From Limnephilus marmoratus (taxonomy: Eukaryota > Arthropoda > Insecta > Trichoptera > Limnephilidae), in contig OU862919.1 in the NCBI GenBank assembly GCA_917880885.1, positions 54,163,058-54,227,057 of the forward strand: a DNA stretch of 64,000 nucleotides, read 5' to 3'. Both the position numbers and the translations under genes were made by a program. Shown here one piece after another: positions 55,155 to 64,000 of the stretch. The notes beneath the pieces are model-generated. The model worked only from the letters and a program-made list of their open reading frames with translations, made no database searches and had not been told where the DNA came from. Within the stretch, counting starts at the first letter, position 1, and the number at the start of each line of letters is the position of its first letter.

Positions 55155-55172
55155 AACCACGTTGGGTCGCCA
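55155..55172 (-). promoter_or_regulatory. Primer-binding site, lysine-tRNA-like
   Basis: TGGCGACCCAACGTGGTT on the minus strand starts one base after the 5' LTR. It begins with TGG, as required to pair with a tRNA CCA end, and resembles the TGGCGCCCAACGTGGGG site complementary to the 3' end of insect lysine tRNA. The tRNA identity is inferred. Confidence 0.75.
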
Positions 55173-55173
55173 C

Positions 55174-55866
55174 TGCAACGTTATGTGTCACGTTGATGCC
55201 AAAATATAACGTAATAAAATAGGTTCTATTTAAACCTCGTAGTATGAATCTAAGATATCTTAACTGACAGTATTGAATTGAGGTTATAAAATGTTGCAAA
55301 TAGAAATGTAGGAAGGCATAGCTCATGGTAGGTAAAACATGTGGATTGGAAACAATACTAAATGAAATTAAAGGCATTAACAGGTAAGATAAATTTTAAT
55401 AACCAATTAGAGGGATTGACAAAATTTAAAGACTACAATAATTAAATAATTAATCATCAGGGTGCGGTGACTGCTCAAGGAAAACAGTCATACTAAATCA
55501 TAATGCTTCTACGTTAAAAAAAGGATAAAAGGCGCCAGTCGTTTATTAAAAGCCCTAATACTATTAAACGACAAATAGTGTGAAATGATTACATGAGAAA
55601 ACCAATAAATAAAGTAACGTTACGTGGAAAGCTACATGATGAAAACTCTTCTGTGAAATATTCCGCCCGCCGTGTTTCTGCCTGGACTCACATGTCTCAC
55701 ACGTCTGTTCAACTCGCCGCCTGGATCAAACTGAAGTACTTCCGTGCACGCAACGCTCTCGAACTCTTGCTAGACAAGGCCACCAACCTCGGGAAAACAA
55801 TCGGCGCCAACCGCACCGGTCAAATCCAACGAGCAATCCAATGCCGTAGCGGTTCTTACCGCTACA
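55174..55866 (-). repeat. 5' LTR of the LTR element
   Basis: 693 bp, matching 50,211-50,903 at all but two positions. In the minus orientation it would hold the promoter. It begins TGTAGCGG with the same palindrome (55,846-55,865) and ends GTTGCA. Confidence 0.93.
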
Positions 55867-56000
55867 AAAGATTAAAAGTGCGAGGTCCAACAAAACTGCT
55901 GAGTTTGAATTTGTTTTGTGTTTGTTGGGGGTTATAGAATTTGTTTATGTTTTAAAGATATATTTCATAGTTTGCAGTATAAATAGTTTACGGAGACTGA
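55867..56000 (-). mobile_element. LINE-K, right part of the split copy
   Basis: Resumes the LINE-K 3' region after the LTR element: AAAAGTGCGAGGTCCAACAA, then ATATATTTCATAGTTTGCAG and TTTACGGAGACTGA, as at 18,500-18,680. Ends abruptly near 56,000, the 5' truncation point of this copy. Confidence 0.85.
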
Positions 56001-57274
56001 TTAGGATTACATTACGGTGAGAAAATTAATATACTTAATATACCACTGGTAAGTAATACTGAAAGAAGGATATTATCGACATGTGTTCCGGAATTGCTTC
56101 ATAAGCAATATTTTTAGTGGAATTCATCAAACATTTTTAATACCGAAATTCTTTCTCTCATCATTTTTTAATAACCTTTTACCTGTTGTCTAAGGGTCTT
56201 TTGTAAATATCGTAAAAGTCACTAGCTACTAAAATGTGTCACGTTTTAGCATTTTATTTATATCATTTGATTATTTCGTCACAAAAAAATTACAATCATT
56301 CTTACGATATATCACAATGAACAGAAAGATTGAGTAGTTTGAATGATCGAAACTTTCCATTTTTCCTATCATTCTTTTTAATGAATGTCTCGATTATATT
56401 CAATTCCTGTTTGTTTAAAGTTGTTATATAAACTAATTAACTCCTAACAAAATTGTTACTCCCGATGCCTTGTTAAATAATAATTATGTTTTAACAAAAC
56501 TAAAAAAATAAAAGATTTAAATTTATTCAAAACATTTCAATTGTTTTAGGTACCATAAACCAATGAATAACCCAATATTGTCTTTATCGGATTGGTATGA
56601 TTTTCATCAAAACTAAAATAATATTAATTCATTAAGTACCTAATATTATTATAAATATCCTTTTGGCAGGATACTTTATCATTCCAAAGAGATGCTTTTG
56701 TAGCCAAGAAGGCCTCGCTCGCCTCGTAAAAGGTTTTTTCGTGTATTTTTCTTTCTCGCATTCCTTCTATTTACCAGTGATGTATGTAACTAATTAATTA
56801 TTTATTAATTATCACTTATAACCCCTAAAAATGTTGTTCTCAATACAAGGAGAGCTTTTGTTAAACTATTCAACAAGAAGTAACGGAAGTAATTTTTGTG
56901 GATAAATAAAATAAAATATCTAAAATCATCTGTATTAAAAATCTCTGACTTAACAGCTATAATAACTGTTATTTAAATATCCCTACAAATAGTTAATATA
57001 ACGTTTGTGGGGTCACTTACTGATCTCTCTGGATAACATAATTATTATTTATTTTGCATCCTGGTATATCGAAACTAAGGTAACTTGAAAAAAATGTAAC
57101 TTGTGTTTTCCATTACGTTGTGTAATAAAGGGGAAATGTTATTTGGAATGTTTTAGCTTTGAGAACCGAAACTAATTAATTTTAATGTAAAATAACCACA
57201 GGATAAGGTTAACATTTCGCCAAGTTTTCAATGGAAATACTGATTTAAATGTGAATTGTTCGTGACCTTCGTAG
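56001..57274. other. Unassigned AT-rich stretch
   Basis: Nothing recognised. Confidence 0.4.
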
Positions 57275-57493
57275 AGTATATTTATTATATTTATGTACAC
57301 CGTCGTAAGACTTCACACATCACGTCATACGCACAAACGATCGTTAACGTCAAATGAAATCAACTCGAATTCATCAAAATTAGCGGTTAAATGTAATTTA
57401 ACTCTCGATTTCGATGACGCAACAAAAGAGCCGCATTCAAGTGGTTTTAAAACAAAACAGTCCCACCAAAAAAATCCTCGAACAATAATGTTG
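57275..57493 (+). CDS. Candidate exon, product unrecognised
   Basis: An open segment bounded by a possible acceptor (GACCTTCGTAG, AG at 57,273-57,274) and a good donor (TTG then GTAAGAT at 57,494). From the Met at 57,293 it gives 67 codons that end in phase 0 at the donor. The product is hydrophilic, rich in Ser, Thr, Lys and Asn (LTSNEINSNSSKLAV, LDFDDATKEPHSSGF), with no domain I know. Base composition is more balanced than the flanks, which is why I list it. It could be an N-terminal or internal exon of a host gene reaching beyond the window, or simply a chance open frame. Confidence 0.25.
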
Positions 57494-57516
57494 GTAAGAT
57501 AATAATTTTAAGTAGC

Positions 57517-58345
57517 TATTTTTTTTTTAATTTTATTTAGACGTACCTAAATATTTTCATACATCTAGTAGTAAAATATTTAAAAAAATACAATTTACGA
57601 GGTAGGTACAGTAGCATTTACAAATTCATTTTAAAAAAGAATACTAAATAAAAAAGATAACTGGACAAAAATACATTACATAAGAATAAGATATAAGAAT
57701 AACATTGGTGAGTTCAAAAAATAATTTTTTACATATAATGCAAATATCCTACGAAAAGTGCTGAGACTTGAGGATTCCTTTACGTTTACGGCATTCGGCA
57801 GACTGTTATATAGTTTTGCCCTTTATAAAACGCGCTATATTGTGTGTACGAAAGTTTAGTTTTGGAAAGCCTAAAGTCTCCGCGTCTTCCTTGTAGGATA
57901 ATTGTGAACATTTTCTTGAAACATGCTAGTACTTTGCAGATAATTTAGGAGCATATTATTTTTAAGTTTGTATATTATAATTGTTAATGTATTATATATT
58001 GTATGTTGTTTTGTTGTCATCATATTTAAATTTTGCAACATAATTTTAACTCTAGTAGAAATGTTGCATTTTAAAATCATCCTCATCCCCCTATTTTGTA
58101 TAACCTGTAGTTTATTATTTTGGTCTTCGTTACATTCGAATAAAACACTAAAACAATAATTTAAATGCGGAGTTACAATGGAATTGTAAAAAGGCGCGTT
58201 GTCTTGAGATCCAAGTTATTTCTGATCCTTTTTAGGAATCCAACCTTTATAGCAATTTTCTTTGTTATGTATTCTAAGTGTTCGTCGAATTTTAATTTAT
58301 CATCCAATATTACACCCAGATATTTAATGATAACCCTCTACCGCG
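57517..58345 (-). pseudogene. LINE RT thumb/C-terminal fragment, frameshifted
   Basis: On the minus strand from the right come IIKYLGVILDDKLKFDEHLE, YITKKIAIKVGFLKRIRNNL, then in other frames an LQxIQNRGMRMILKCN-type reading, a HNYPTRKTRRL block and SAFYKGQNYITV / YNSLPNAVNVKESSSL-type C-terminal sequence. The KYLGV, NYPTR and FYKGxxLYNSLP motifs identify a CR1/L2-group LINE thumb and C-terminus. At least three frame changes are needed to follow it. A T run at 57,517-57,526 is the A tail. Confidence 0.68.
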
Positions 58346-58804
58346 GGTTTTTTACTTAAGGCCCCGCAGGCAGCTTTTTGGTGGGTTTATACCAATTTAG
58401 TACAGTTCCCAGATAGAAACCCCTTTGTATGAACAGCAGTAATTATTTATTAGAACGTGTCCAAAATTTAACTTGTCAGAAACAACTATTCACTTTTCTA
58501 TCTTTATAATAACTGGATGATTTATAGAGTGCCGTTTTTCTGAGAAAGCACCTCAAGGGTGAAACGTAATGTATGTGTATGTAGTATAATTTTGTTCATT
58601 TAAAATTCACTGGACGAATGAAAACTGATTTCTATTATAATAAATTCCCATTAACTAAGAAATGAATTAATGTCAATAAGAACTCAAGAAATGAAAGAAA
58701 GCCGCCGAAAAAGTGTTGATTTATAAAAAAGAGTTTCTCCTCCCAATCCTCCACTATAGCAATTTTTAACCAAATCAGTTTGAAAATTATCATTCATAAA
58801 TAAT
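58346..58804. other. Unassigned stretch
   Basis: Nothing recognised. Confidence 0.4.
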
Positions 58805-58985
58805 ATATTCATTATTATTTTTAATTGATAAACTAACGTTTAAGACAAGATTTTTATGCATAGCACAAAAGGTAACAATTATTAAAAGCAATAATTATCA
58901 GCCTGAAACACTCATCTACATTGAAAAAATCTTCCAAGAAAAGATACATGCCGCCAACGGGACTTGAACCCGTGTCCTTCTGATT
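58805..58985 (-). mobile_element. SINE-B copy, 5'-truncated tRNA head
   Basis: On the minus strand the 3' half of a tRNA-like head is clear (box B GGGTTCAAGTCCCGTTGGC). Then come the body CTTTTCTTGGAAGATTTTTT, GAGTGTTTCAGGCTGAT, TTATTGCTTTTAATAATTG and an ATGCATAAAAATCTTG end. The body matches both arms at 10,600-10,815. Box A is lost. Confidence 0.72.
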
Positions 58986-59031
58986 GCCAATAATATATTC
59001 ATTTTAGATACATTTTGTTATTCATATGTGT

Positions 59032-60298
59032 GGGGTGATAATGCAAAACTGACTATTTCCAAAATGGGCTAAATTGAGTTACATATATATGCAGTCAGAC
59101 AAATTCGAGGCCAAGGAATCGAATGGCATCATTATTTTTACGATAAAATGACGAAATCCTCCTCATTTTTCAATTTGAAAATCATCTTTTTCTGCAAAAC
59201 TGACTATTTCCAGCTAAAAATAGGTACCTCTTTCTGCAAAAGTGACTAATTCCATGTTTATGGCAAATTTGACTATTTGCAATACCAATATTATAGAGCG
59301 GCAACATTTTTTCTGCAAAACGTACTATTTTTTATGATTGTTATAACCTCAAAATCATTTGACAGTTGCAAGTTGTATTGGTCGTTTTGTATTGTTTTTT
59401 GACGGAATTTTGAAGAAATACTTGAGTAAAATGAATTTGCTAAGTGAGAAGGACATTGAAGATATTCTTTTGATGGACGAGGATGTAACAGAGAGCGATT
59501 ATTTGTTAATTTGACTTTCGACTTAAAATTTCGGCTTCCCGAAAGGGAAAAATCACTGTGAGTGAGTGATTCCTCAACATAATACAATGCAACACCTAAA
59601 TTAGTGGGGGTAACCGGAAAAACAATTTTTTTATCTATTATTGCATTGCTGAGCCACCGGCAACTAATCATATGAAACCTGCAAAGCAAGAAGACGTGAT
59701 AAAATTAATTAAATTTTTATTACACCGACGATGCCAAAAGTTTTTATGATTAATAAGGAAAGTTGTTAAGAAAATATTCAGTATAATGAATACTTAGACC
59801 ATGAGACATGATATGATTCGAGATTTTCACGGCCAAAAGCGTTTTCGTATTTGGTTGTTGGGTTATTATGCCAAGTAGGGCTTCCTCCTTCCGCAATCAA
59901 CATTACGGACAGCCTTACAGTGTCCATCATCTGGGCAGATGTGCGATATCTTGAAAATCCAATACCTATTTTGTGTTTCTTACTTTTTTATATAATTGTT
60001 ACATAGTTTTTTTTTATATCTTGTTTTTATTATTTTACTTTACATAAAGCAAAAATGTTAATTGCTTTACTTTAAAACGCACTATTTGCGTGTTTGGAAA
60101 AAAAACATTTTTCAAATATTAATTTTAAATATTACTCATCCACCCCCGGATTCTATAATCACAGAAATGGTTTGAAATATTTTTGGTTATTATTTAAAAA
60201 AAATAATCAGAGTATTATGCTTGTGAGAGTCGGTACAGTTTTTTGCCTCTACTGAAAAGTTGAGTTTTTGGAAATAGTCAGTTTTGCATTAGCACCCC
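59032..60298. mobile_element. Unclassified TIR element with subterminal repeats
   Basis: The ends are inverted repeats of about 32 bp: GGGGTGATAATGC at 59,032 and its complement GCATTAGCACCCC ending at 60,298, both continuing into AAAACTGACTATTTCC. The motif GCAAAACTGACTATTTCC recurs in direct orientation, with changes, at 59,193, 59,235, 59,262 and 59,314, besides the terminal copy at 59,043. A 27-codon plus-strand frame (59,431-59,514) has an acidic start, LLSEKDIEDILLMDED, loosely like a piggyBac transposase N-terminus, but TTAA is not at the ends. I cannot name the superfamily, and no target duplication is certain. Confidence 0.7.
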
Positions 60299-61089
60299 TC
60301 ATGTACGACTAGAGCTCAAATTTTTGAATTTTGTAAAAGCCAAAAGGAACCGATTCGAAAAATGGCTGTTTCCTTGGAAAAATAATATCGGGCGATCCAA
60401 TATTTGGTTAGACGTTAGTTTTTAAACTTTTCTGATTTTATACTTGGAAAATTTTATATTTCTAAAAAATCCTATGGAAAATCTGAAAATTATCAGGATT
60501 TTTTTTAAATATCTCTCTCATATTATGTGATATTTGGGAATTTTCCATGTAGGAAAAATTTATTTTTATCCGAAAAAAAAATTTATTTTTATCCGAAAAA
60601 AAAATTTCAGGGAAAAATGGAAAAATAGAAATTTCAGGCGAAAAATTGGTTTCCCACATTTAAAAAATTTCTTCCAAGAAAATTGGGAAATGGAAAAAAA
60701 TGCTGGGAAAATGGGTTGGGAAATTGTATTAATGTTTTTGAAACTGAGAAAATCAATGTTTTGTAAATTTTATTTTTGAGACTTTCTAATCTGGCATGCG
60801 GCATGCTGTATGAAAGTTTTACTTCTCTTTTTGAAAATAATAAAGGGCTCCATTTCCGTTTACAACAATCGAAAATGTAGAATTCTTCAGATGATAATAA
60901 TCCGTCAGATAGTTTACTTCTGTGTTAGTTCTGCGGAAGTATGTATAAATCGGAAAAAAGTAAAAAAAATAATAATAGAAGGATGTAATCTAAGAGCAAA
61001 AAATTTAAAGTTCAATTTTATGGCTCGTCTGCGCGTTCTTTTGGCATTCACAGTTATTTTCCAATACAAAATCTTTACAGGCTTTCTTT
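60299..61089. other. Low-complexity and unassigned sequence
   Basis: A/T/G-rich, with GGGAAAATGG-like steps and a 24-bp unit (TTTATTTTTATCCGAAAAAAA) present twice at about 60,559-60,606. The open frames at 60,534-60,779 and 60,810-61,163 are compositional. Nothing else recognised. Confidence 0.4.
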
Positions 61090-61330
61090 TCTTTTTGCGA
61101 ATACCGAACAAGAGACCCAATTGCCAGTGGGACTACGACACCCCCCAAATGGTTATCATGTAAAGCTGAAGGAAGTGTGGAGGGTAAGATGACGTGAAAA
61201 TGGAAAATTGGTAAATATGTGGCTATTTAGATCTTGCTAAACACTTATTGTCATATCAGGCAAAGTTACAATTGTAACTGGTTGTTTTTCACAAGGGCGA
61301 TACTGAGAGTTCTATCACTCTTTGATATAA
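61090..61330 (-). mobile_element. SINE-C, old 3' half
   Basis: GAATACCGAACAAGAGACCC, CAATTGCCAGTGGGACTACG, GGCTATTTAGATCTTGCTAA, and AAGGGCGATACTGAGAGTTC follow the order of 28,150-28,390 with many changes and without the tRNA head. Clearly older than the two near-identical copies. Confidence 0.65.
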
Positions 61331-61862
61331 AGCTAGTTAAATATGAAAAAAGTAAAACAACAACAGTGTAATTCACCATACACAGGTCCATTGTAAATAG
61401 GTATTAAATACGTGAATAAAAATATTAAGGCCCCTCGCGAATTCAGTATTCTTCGAATTCTCCAAATATTTTAAAGCCCAATGCGATCACTGAAACTTTC
61501 TTGTAGTAGGAGTACAAATCAATATCAAAAATTACTTTACGAAAGGTTTTCAGACATTTTTTTCTAAATTCCATAGAATTTATCAGTCATTTTTACAAAA
61601 TCCAGACTGACAGAACGCATTTTAGAAGTGAATAAAAAAACGATATAAATGAACGTTATTGCGATGCGATAGCAATGAACAGTCACCTCAAGTCTCAAAG
61701 TCAAATGCTGAGACCATTCAGTTACGGGGGACGTCTTTAGAGAAAAATAAATACCATCTGAAATGAAATATCAAGAGAGAAATTGACAAAAATTCAATAT
61801 AATGCATCTTTTACATTATCAGGAATGCGATGCCAAAACGTTTTATTAGTTAATTTTGTAGT
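61331..61862. other. Unassigned stretch
   Basis: Nothing recognised. Confidence 0.4.
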
Positions 61863-62178
61863 TGTCTTTTTCAAGATTCTATCAGCATCGTCCTGGTCAG
61901 AGAATACCATTAATTAGCAACATATTGCTTTTTCAAGATTCTATCAGCATCGTCCTGGTCAGAGAATACCATTAATTAGCAACATATTGCTTTTTCAAGA
62001 TTCTATCAGCATCGTCCTGGTCAGAGAATACCATTAATTAGCAACATATTGCTTTTTCAAGATTCTATCAGCATCGTCCTGGTCAGAGAATACCATTAAT
62101 TAGCAACATATTGCTTTTTCAAGATTCTATCAGCATCGTCCTGGTCAGAGAATACCATTAATTAGCAACATATTGCTT
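61863..62178 (+). repeat. 62-bp minisatellite, five near-identical units
   Basis: CAAGATTC starts at 61,872, 61,934, 61,996, 62,058 and 62,120, exactly 62 bp apart, with no base difference seen between full units. Part of the unit (AGATTCTATCAGCATCGTCC then TGGT) parallels the SINE-C segment AGATACTATCAGTATCGCCC, so it seems to be an amplified SINE-C piece. No unique spacers, so not CRISPR. Confidence 0.95.
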
Positions 62179-62189
62179 GATTTGGCATC

Positions 62190-62265
62190 AGCTGAATTCA
62201 GTGAACAGATCTGAATAGCCAGATACCGATTTCCACCAATCTTACAACGTTCCCCAAATCGTGGA
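62190..62265 (+). mobile_element. SINE-C fragment in plus orientation
   Basis: GAACAGATCTGAATAGCCAG and ATACCGATTTCCACCAATC correspond to the middle of SINE-C read on the other strand (GACCAGATCTGAATAGCCAG). It sits between the minisatellite and the full-length minus copy. Confidence 0.55.
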
Positions 62266-62309
62266 TGACAATAATAATTATTATTGGGTGGCGTACAGCT
62301 AAACGAGCC

Positions 62310-62730
62310 TTTTTTTTTTTTTTTACAGTGAATACCGCACAAGAATCTCAACTGCTCCCGTCTGGAGCCAGTGAGACTATGGCATCCCCAATTGGGGTAT
62401 GTTGTGAGGCTGAAGGTAGTGGGGAGGGGAAGGAGGTGGGGAAGAGGAAGGTTGGGAAGTACCTGGCTATTCAGATCTGGTCACTAAACACGGCTAAAGC
62501 CATTTTCAAGCAACGTTTCAATTCTGAATGGTGGTCTTACACCAGGGCGATACTAATAGTATCTTCCACTCTGGAACATGCCGCAAATATACTATATATT
62601 ATTTTTAAATGAATTAATTGTGAAATAACACAAATTAATCAAATAAAATTTATTTGCGCATGCCGGGTTCGAACCCGCGACCTCCGGAATGTGAGTCAAG
62701 AGTCTTAGCTACTGGACTACGGAGGTCGTC
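62310..62730 (-). mobile_element. SINE-C, full-length copy
   Basis: A T run (62,310-62,324) is the A tail; the head on the minus strand starts GACGACCTCCGTAGTCCAGT with perfect box B GGTTCGAACCC. About eight differences by eye from 28,121-28,548, so both are recent. Flanks show no clear target duplication. Confidence 0.93.
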
Positions 62731-63609
62731 CTATACAACAAAACAAAAAAACTAGTTAGTTTAATTAAAGATTAGTTTTTAGTCGTACATTATTAAGTTA
62801 TTCTATAAGCCACAAGTGCCTATACTTCAAAATGTAAACAGTATTACTACTTAATCATTTTTGGCACGGCGATCTTTGTAATAAACTTTAATTCCACGCA
62901 TCCCTACCAATGTTATCAAATCAATCACTCTCCTAGTTTCTGGTGATAACAATGTTGAAGACAAGAGTGCCCAAAATTAATTCTGAATAATATGAAGGTT
63001 AGTTTTATTGTTCACAATTTTTTTTTTTAATGTCTAAAAATTGTTTTTATTTAAACGTGTTTAGGCTGATTATTTGGTTTTAGAGTGAATCAATCAATCG
63101 GTTTATAATAATTACCAATAAACTTTGAGTCCAAAAATCTCATTTCATTATATTCGTTGTATAGATTCATTTGGCCCTTTATCACTCGACATAATATAAT
63201 CTTACTTCTCCTCGGGCAATATTAAATAACTTTTTCACATGTAGAAATGTGGGTAAACATCATTTTAATAATAACTTTTGGATACCACTTTATTATACCT
63301 ACATCCTTAACCAACCAGCTCCGGTTTAGCCTGAACCTTCATCGGGAGTGTATAATACATTATAAATAAATTACGGAGTTACAGAGCATTTAAAGGTAAA
63401 GCAGAAAAGGGAGAGAAAACATCAATTGAATGGGGGGCAAGGGGGAGATACCTAAGAGAGAGAGAGAGAGGGTAAAATTAAGTGTGGGGAAGGGAAATGT
63501 GTTTAAAAAGGGGTAATTTGGCAAATCTAATTATTTATTTATTTGTAAGCTGGTTTTATTTATTTTCAATGATTTATTCTTATTTAATTTCAAGACTTTC
63601 TACATAGAT
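62731..63609. other. Unassigned stretch with a short AG repeat
   Basis: Nothing recognised except an (AG) run at about 63,454-63,470. Confidence 0.4.
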
Positions 63610-63911
63610 CAGTGGTTCTTAATCTGGGTTCAATCGAACCCCAGGAGTTCGATGAGTCAGTCTCGCGGGTTTGGTGGAGGTCAAGAGCAACATCAGAAGT
63701 CACACTGATTTGCAGTAAATATTCATTATTGTGTTTTTGTGTGAAAAACATGTTTTAATAGTTTTGTTCATTTTGTGCACCTGTGTATAAATATATACCT
63801 ATGTTTTGAATTTGAAAAAATCATATTTAATTTTTCCAATTAAGAAGGGTTCCGTGAGTGCGCATATGAAACTGAAGAGATTCAGTACCTCCAACAAGGA
63901 TAAGATCCAAT
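63610..63911 (+). mobile_element. hAT-type MITE
   Basis: Starts CAGTGGTTCTTAATCTGGG, the typical hAT terminal motif, followed by GAACCCCAGGAGTTCGATGA. The right end, GTACCTCCAACAAGGATAAG then ATCCAAT, is a degraded complement of the left end. About 300 bp, non-coding. An 8-bp target duplication is not clear. Confidence 0.65.
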
Positions 63912-64000
63912 ATTCTAGATTATTAAACGTATCCCATTTAATTAACGTATTAACCTATCTCATTTCATGTACTGCTTATAATGTTTATCCAGTCCAGAAA

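Larger units (their letters stand above)
50211..55866 (-). mobile_element. Young non-autonomous LTR retrotransposon (5,656 bp)
   Basis: Two direct 693-bp LTRs bound a 4.27 kb interior. In the minus orientation the 5' LTR is 55,866-55,174, followed after one base by a primer-binding site, and the 3' LTR is 50,903-50,211, preceded by a purine tract. AAAG flanks both ends (50,207-50,210 and 55,867-55,870) and the host is a LINE-K copy. LTR ends are TG...CA. I find two mismatches between LTRs, so the insertion is recent. I see no gag, protease, RT or integrase motif on either strand. The size fits the class of large LTR derivatives that depend on another element's enzymes. Confidence 0.9.

Noticed and set aside
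60534..60779. 81-codon Lys/Asn/Phe-rich open frame
   Set aside because: It falls in low-complexity GGGAAAATGG-like sequence with short tandem repeats and is also open on the other strand.
61863..62178. CRISPR-like array
   Set aside because: The 62-bp units are contiguous with no variable spacers, and the setting is a eukaryotic genome. The 21-bp array at 6,744-6,848 fails for the same reason.

Overview
The window is AT-rich, intergenic animal DNA, most likely from an insect. I infer this from the mix of transposon families: CR1- and Jockey-like LINEs, a Penelope-like element, piggyBac, Harbinger- and hAT-type elements, tRNA-derived SINEs, and an LTR element with a lysine-tRNA-like primer site. 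The species and order cannot be named from the sequence. I recognise no host protein-coding gene. One short open segment at 57,275-57,493 has usable splice signals but no recognisable product. Nearly all other coding sequence belongs to retrotransposons, most of it truncated or frameshifted.

Layout. 0-17 kb: a Penelope-like element with an internal inversion and a hammerhead-like motif, a SINE-A, a LINE C-terminal scrap, a piggyBac-like deletion derivative bounded by TTAA, a Harbinger-like MITE bounded by TTA, a palindromic SINE-B pair and several tandem repeats. 16-19 kb: a SINE-C head next to a Jockey-like LINE tail (LINE-J), and a LINE-K fragment. 19.2-28.7 kb: the most informative nest. 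An older LINE (LINE-B, minus strand) was split inside its endonuclease/RT ORF by a nearly complete 4.5 kb LINE-A on the same strand, and its ORF1 was separately hit by a full-length SINE-C. 29-48 kb: LINE fragments, at least six copies of a pyrimidine-rich retroposon family (called PyR here) whose tail is made of ~105-bp tandem units, a nested foldback MITE, and one LINE (LINE-R) with an uninterrupted reverse transcriptase frame.

48.8-56.0 kb: a second nest. A LINE-J copy contains a SINE-A with a 7-bp target duplication (GAATGCT), and that SINE contains another LINE 3' end. Next to it, a LINE-K copy is split by a 5,656-bp LTR retrotransposon on the minus strand. Its two 693-bp LTRs differ at only two positions that I can find, it has AAAG target duplications, a PBS and a PPT, but its 4.27 kb interior shows no gag-pol. 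It is best described as a young large non-autonomous LTR element.

57-64 kb: another LINE fragment, a SINE-B, an unclassified 1.27 kb terminal-inverted-repeat element with five direct subterminal repeats, SINE-C copies, a 62-bp minisatellite (five units) that looks derived from the SINE-C body, and a hAT-type MITE. The elements do not form a pathway. Their relationship is one of successive insertion, and the nesting gives a relative age order.
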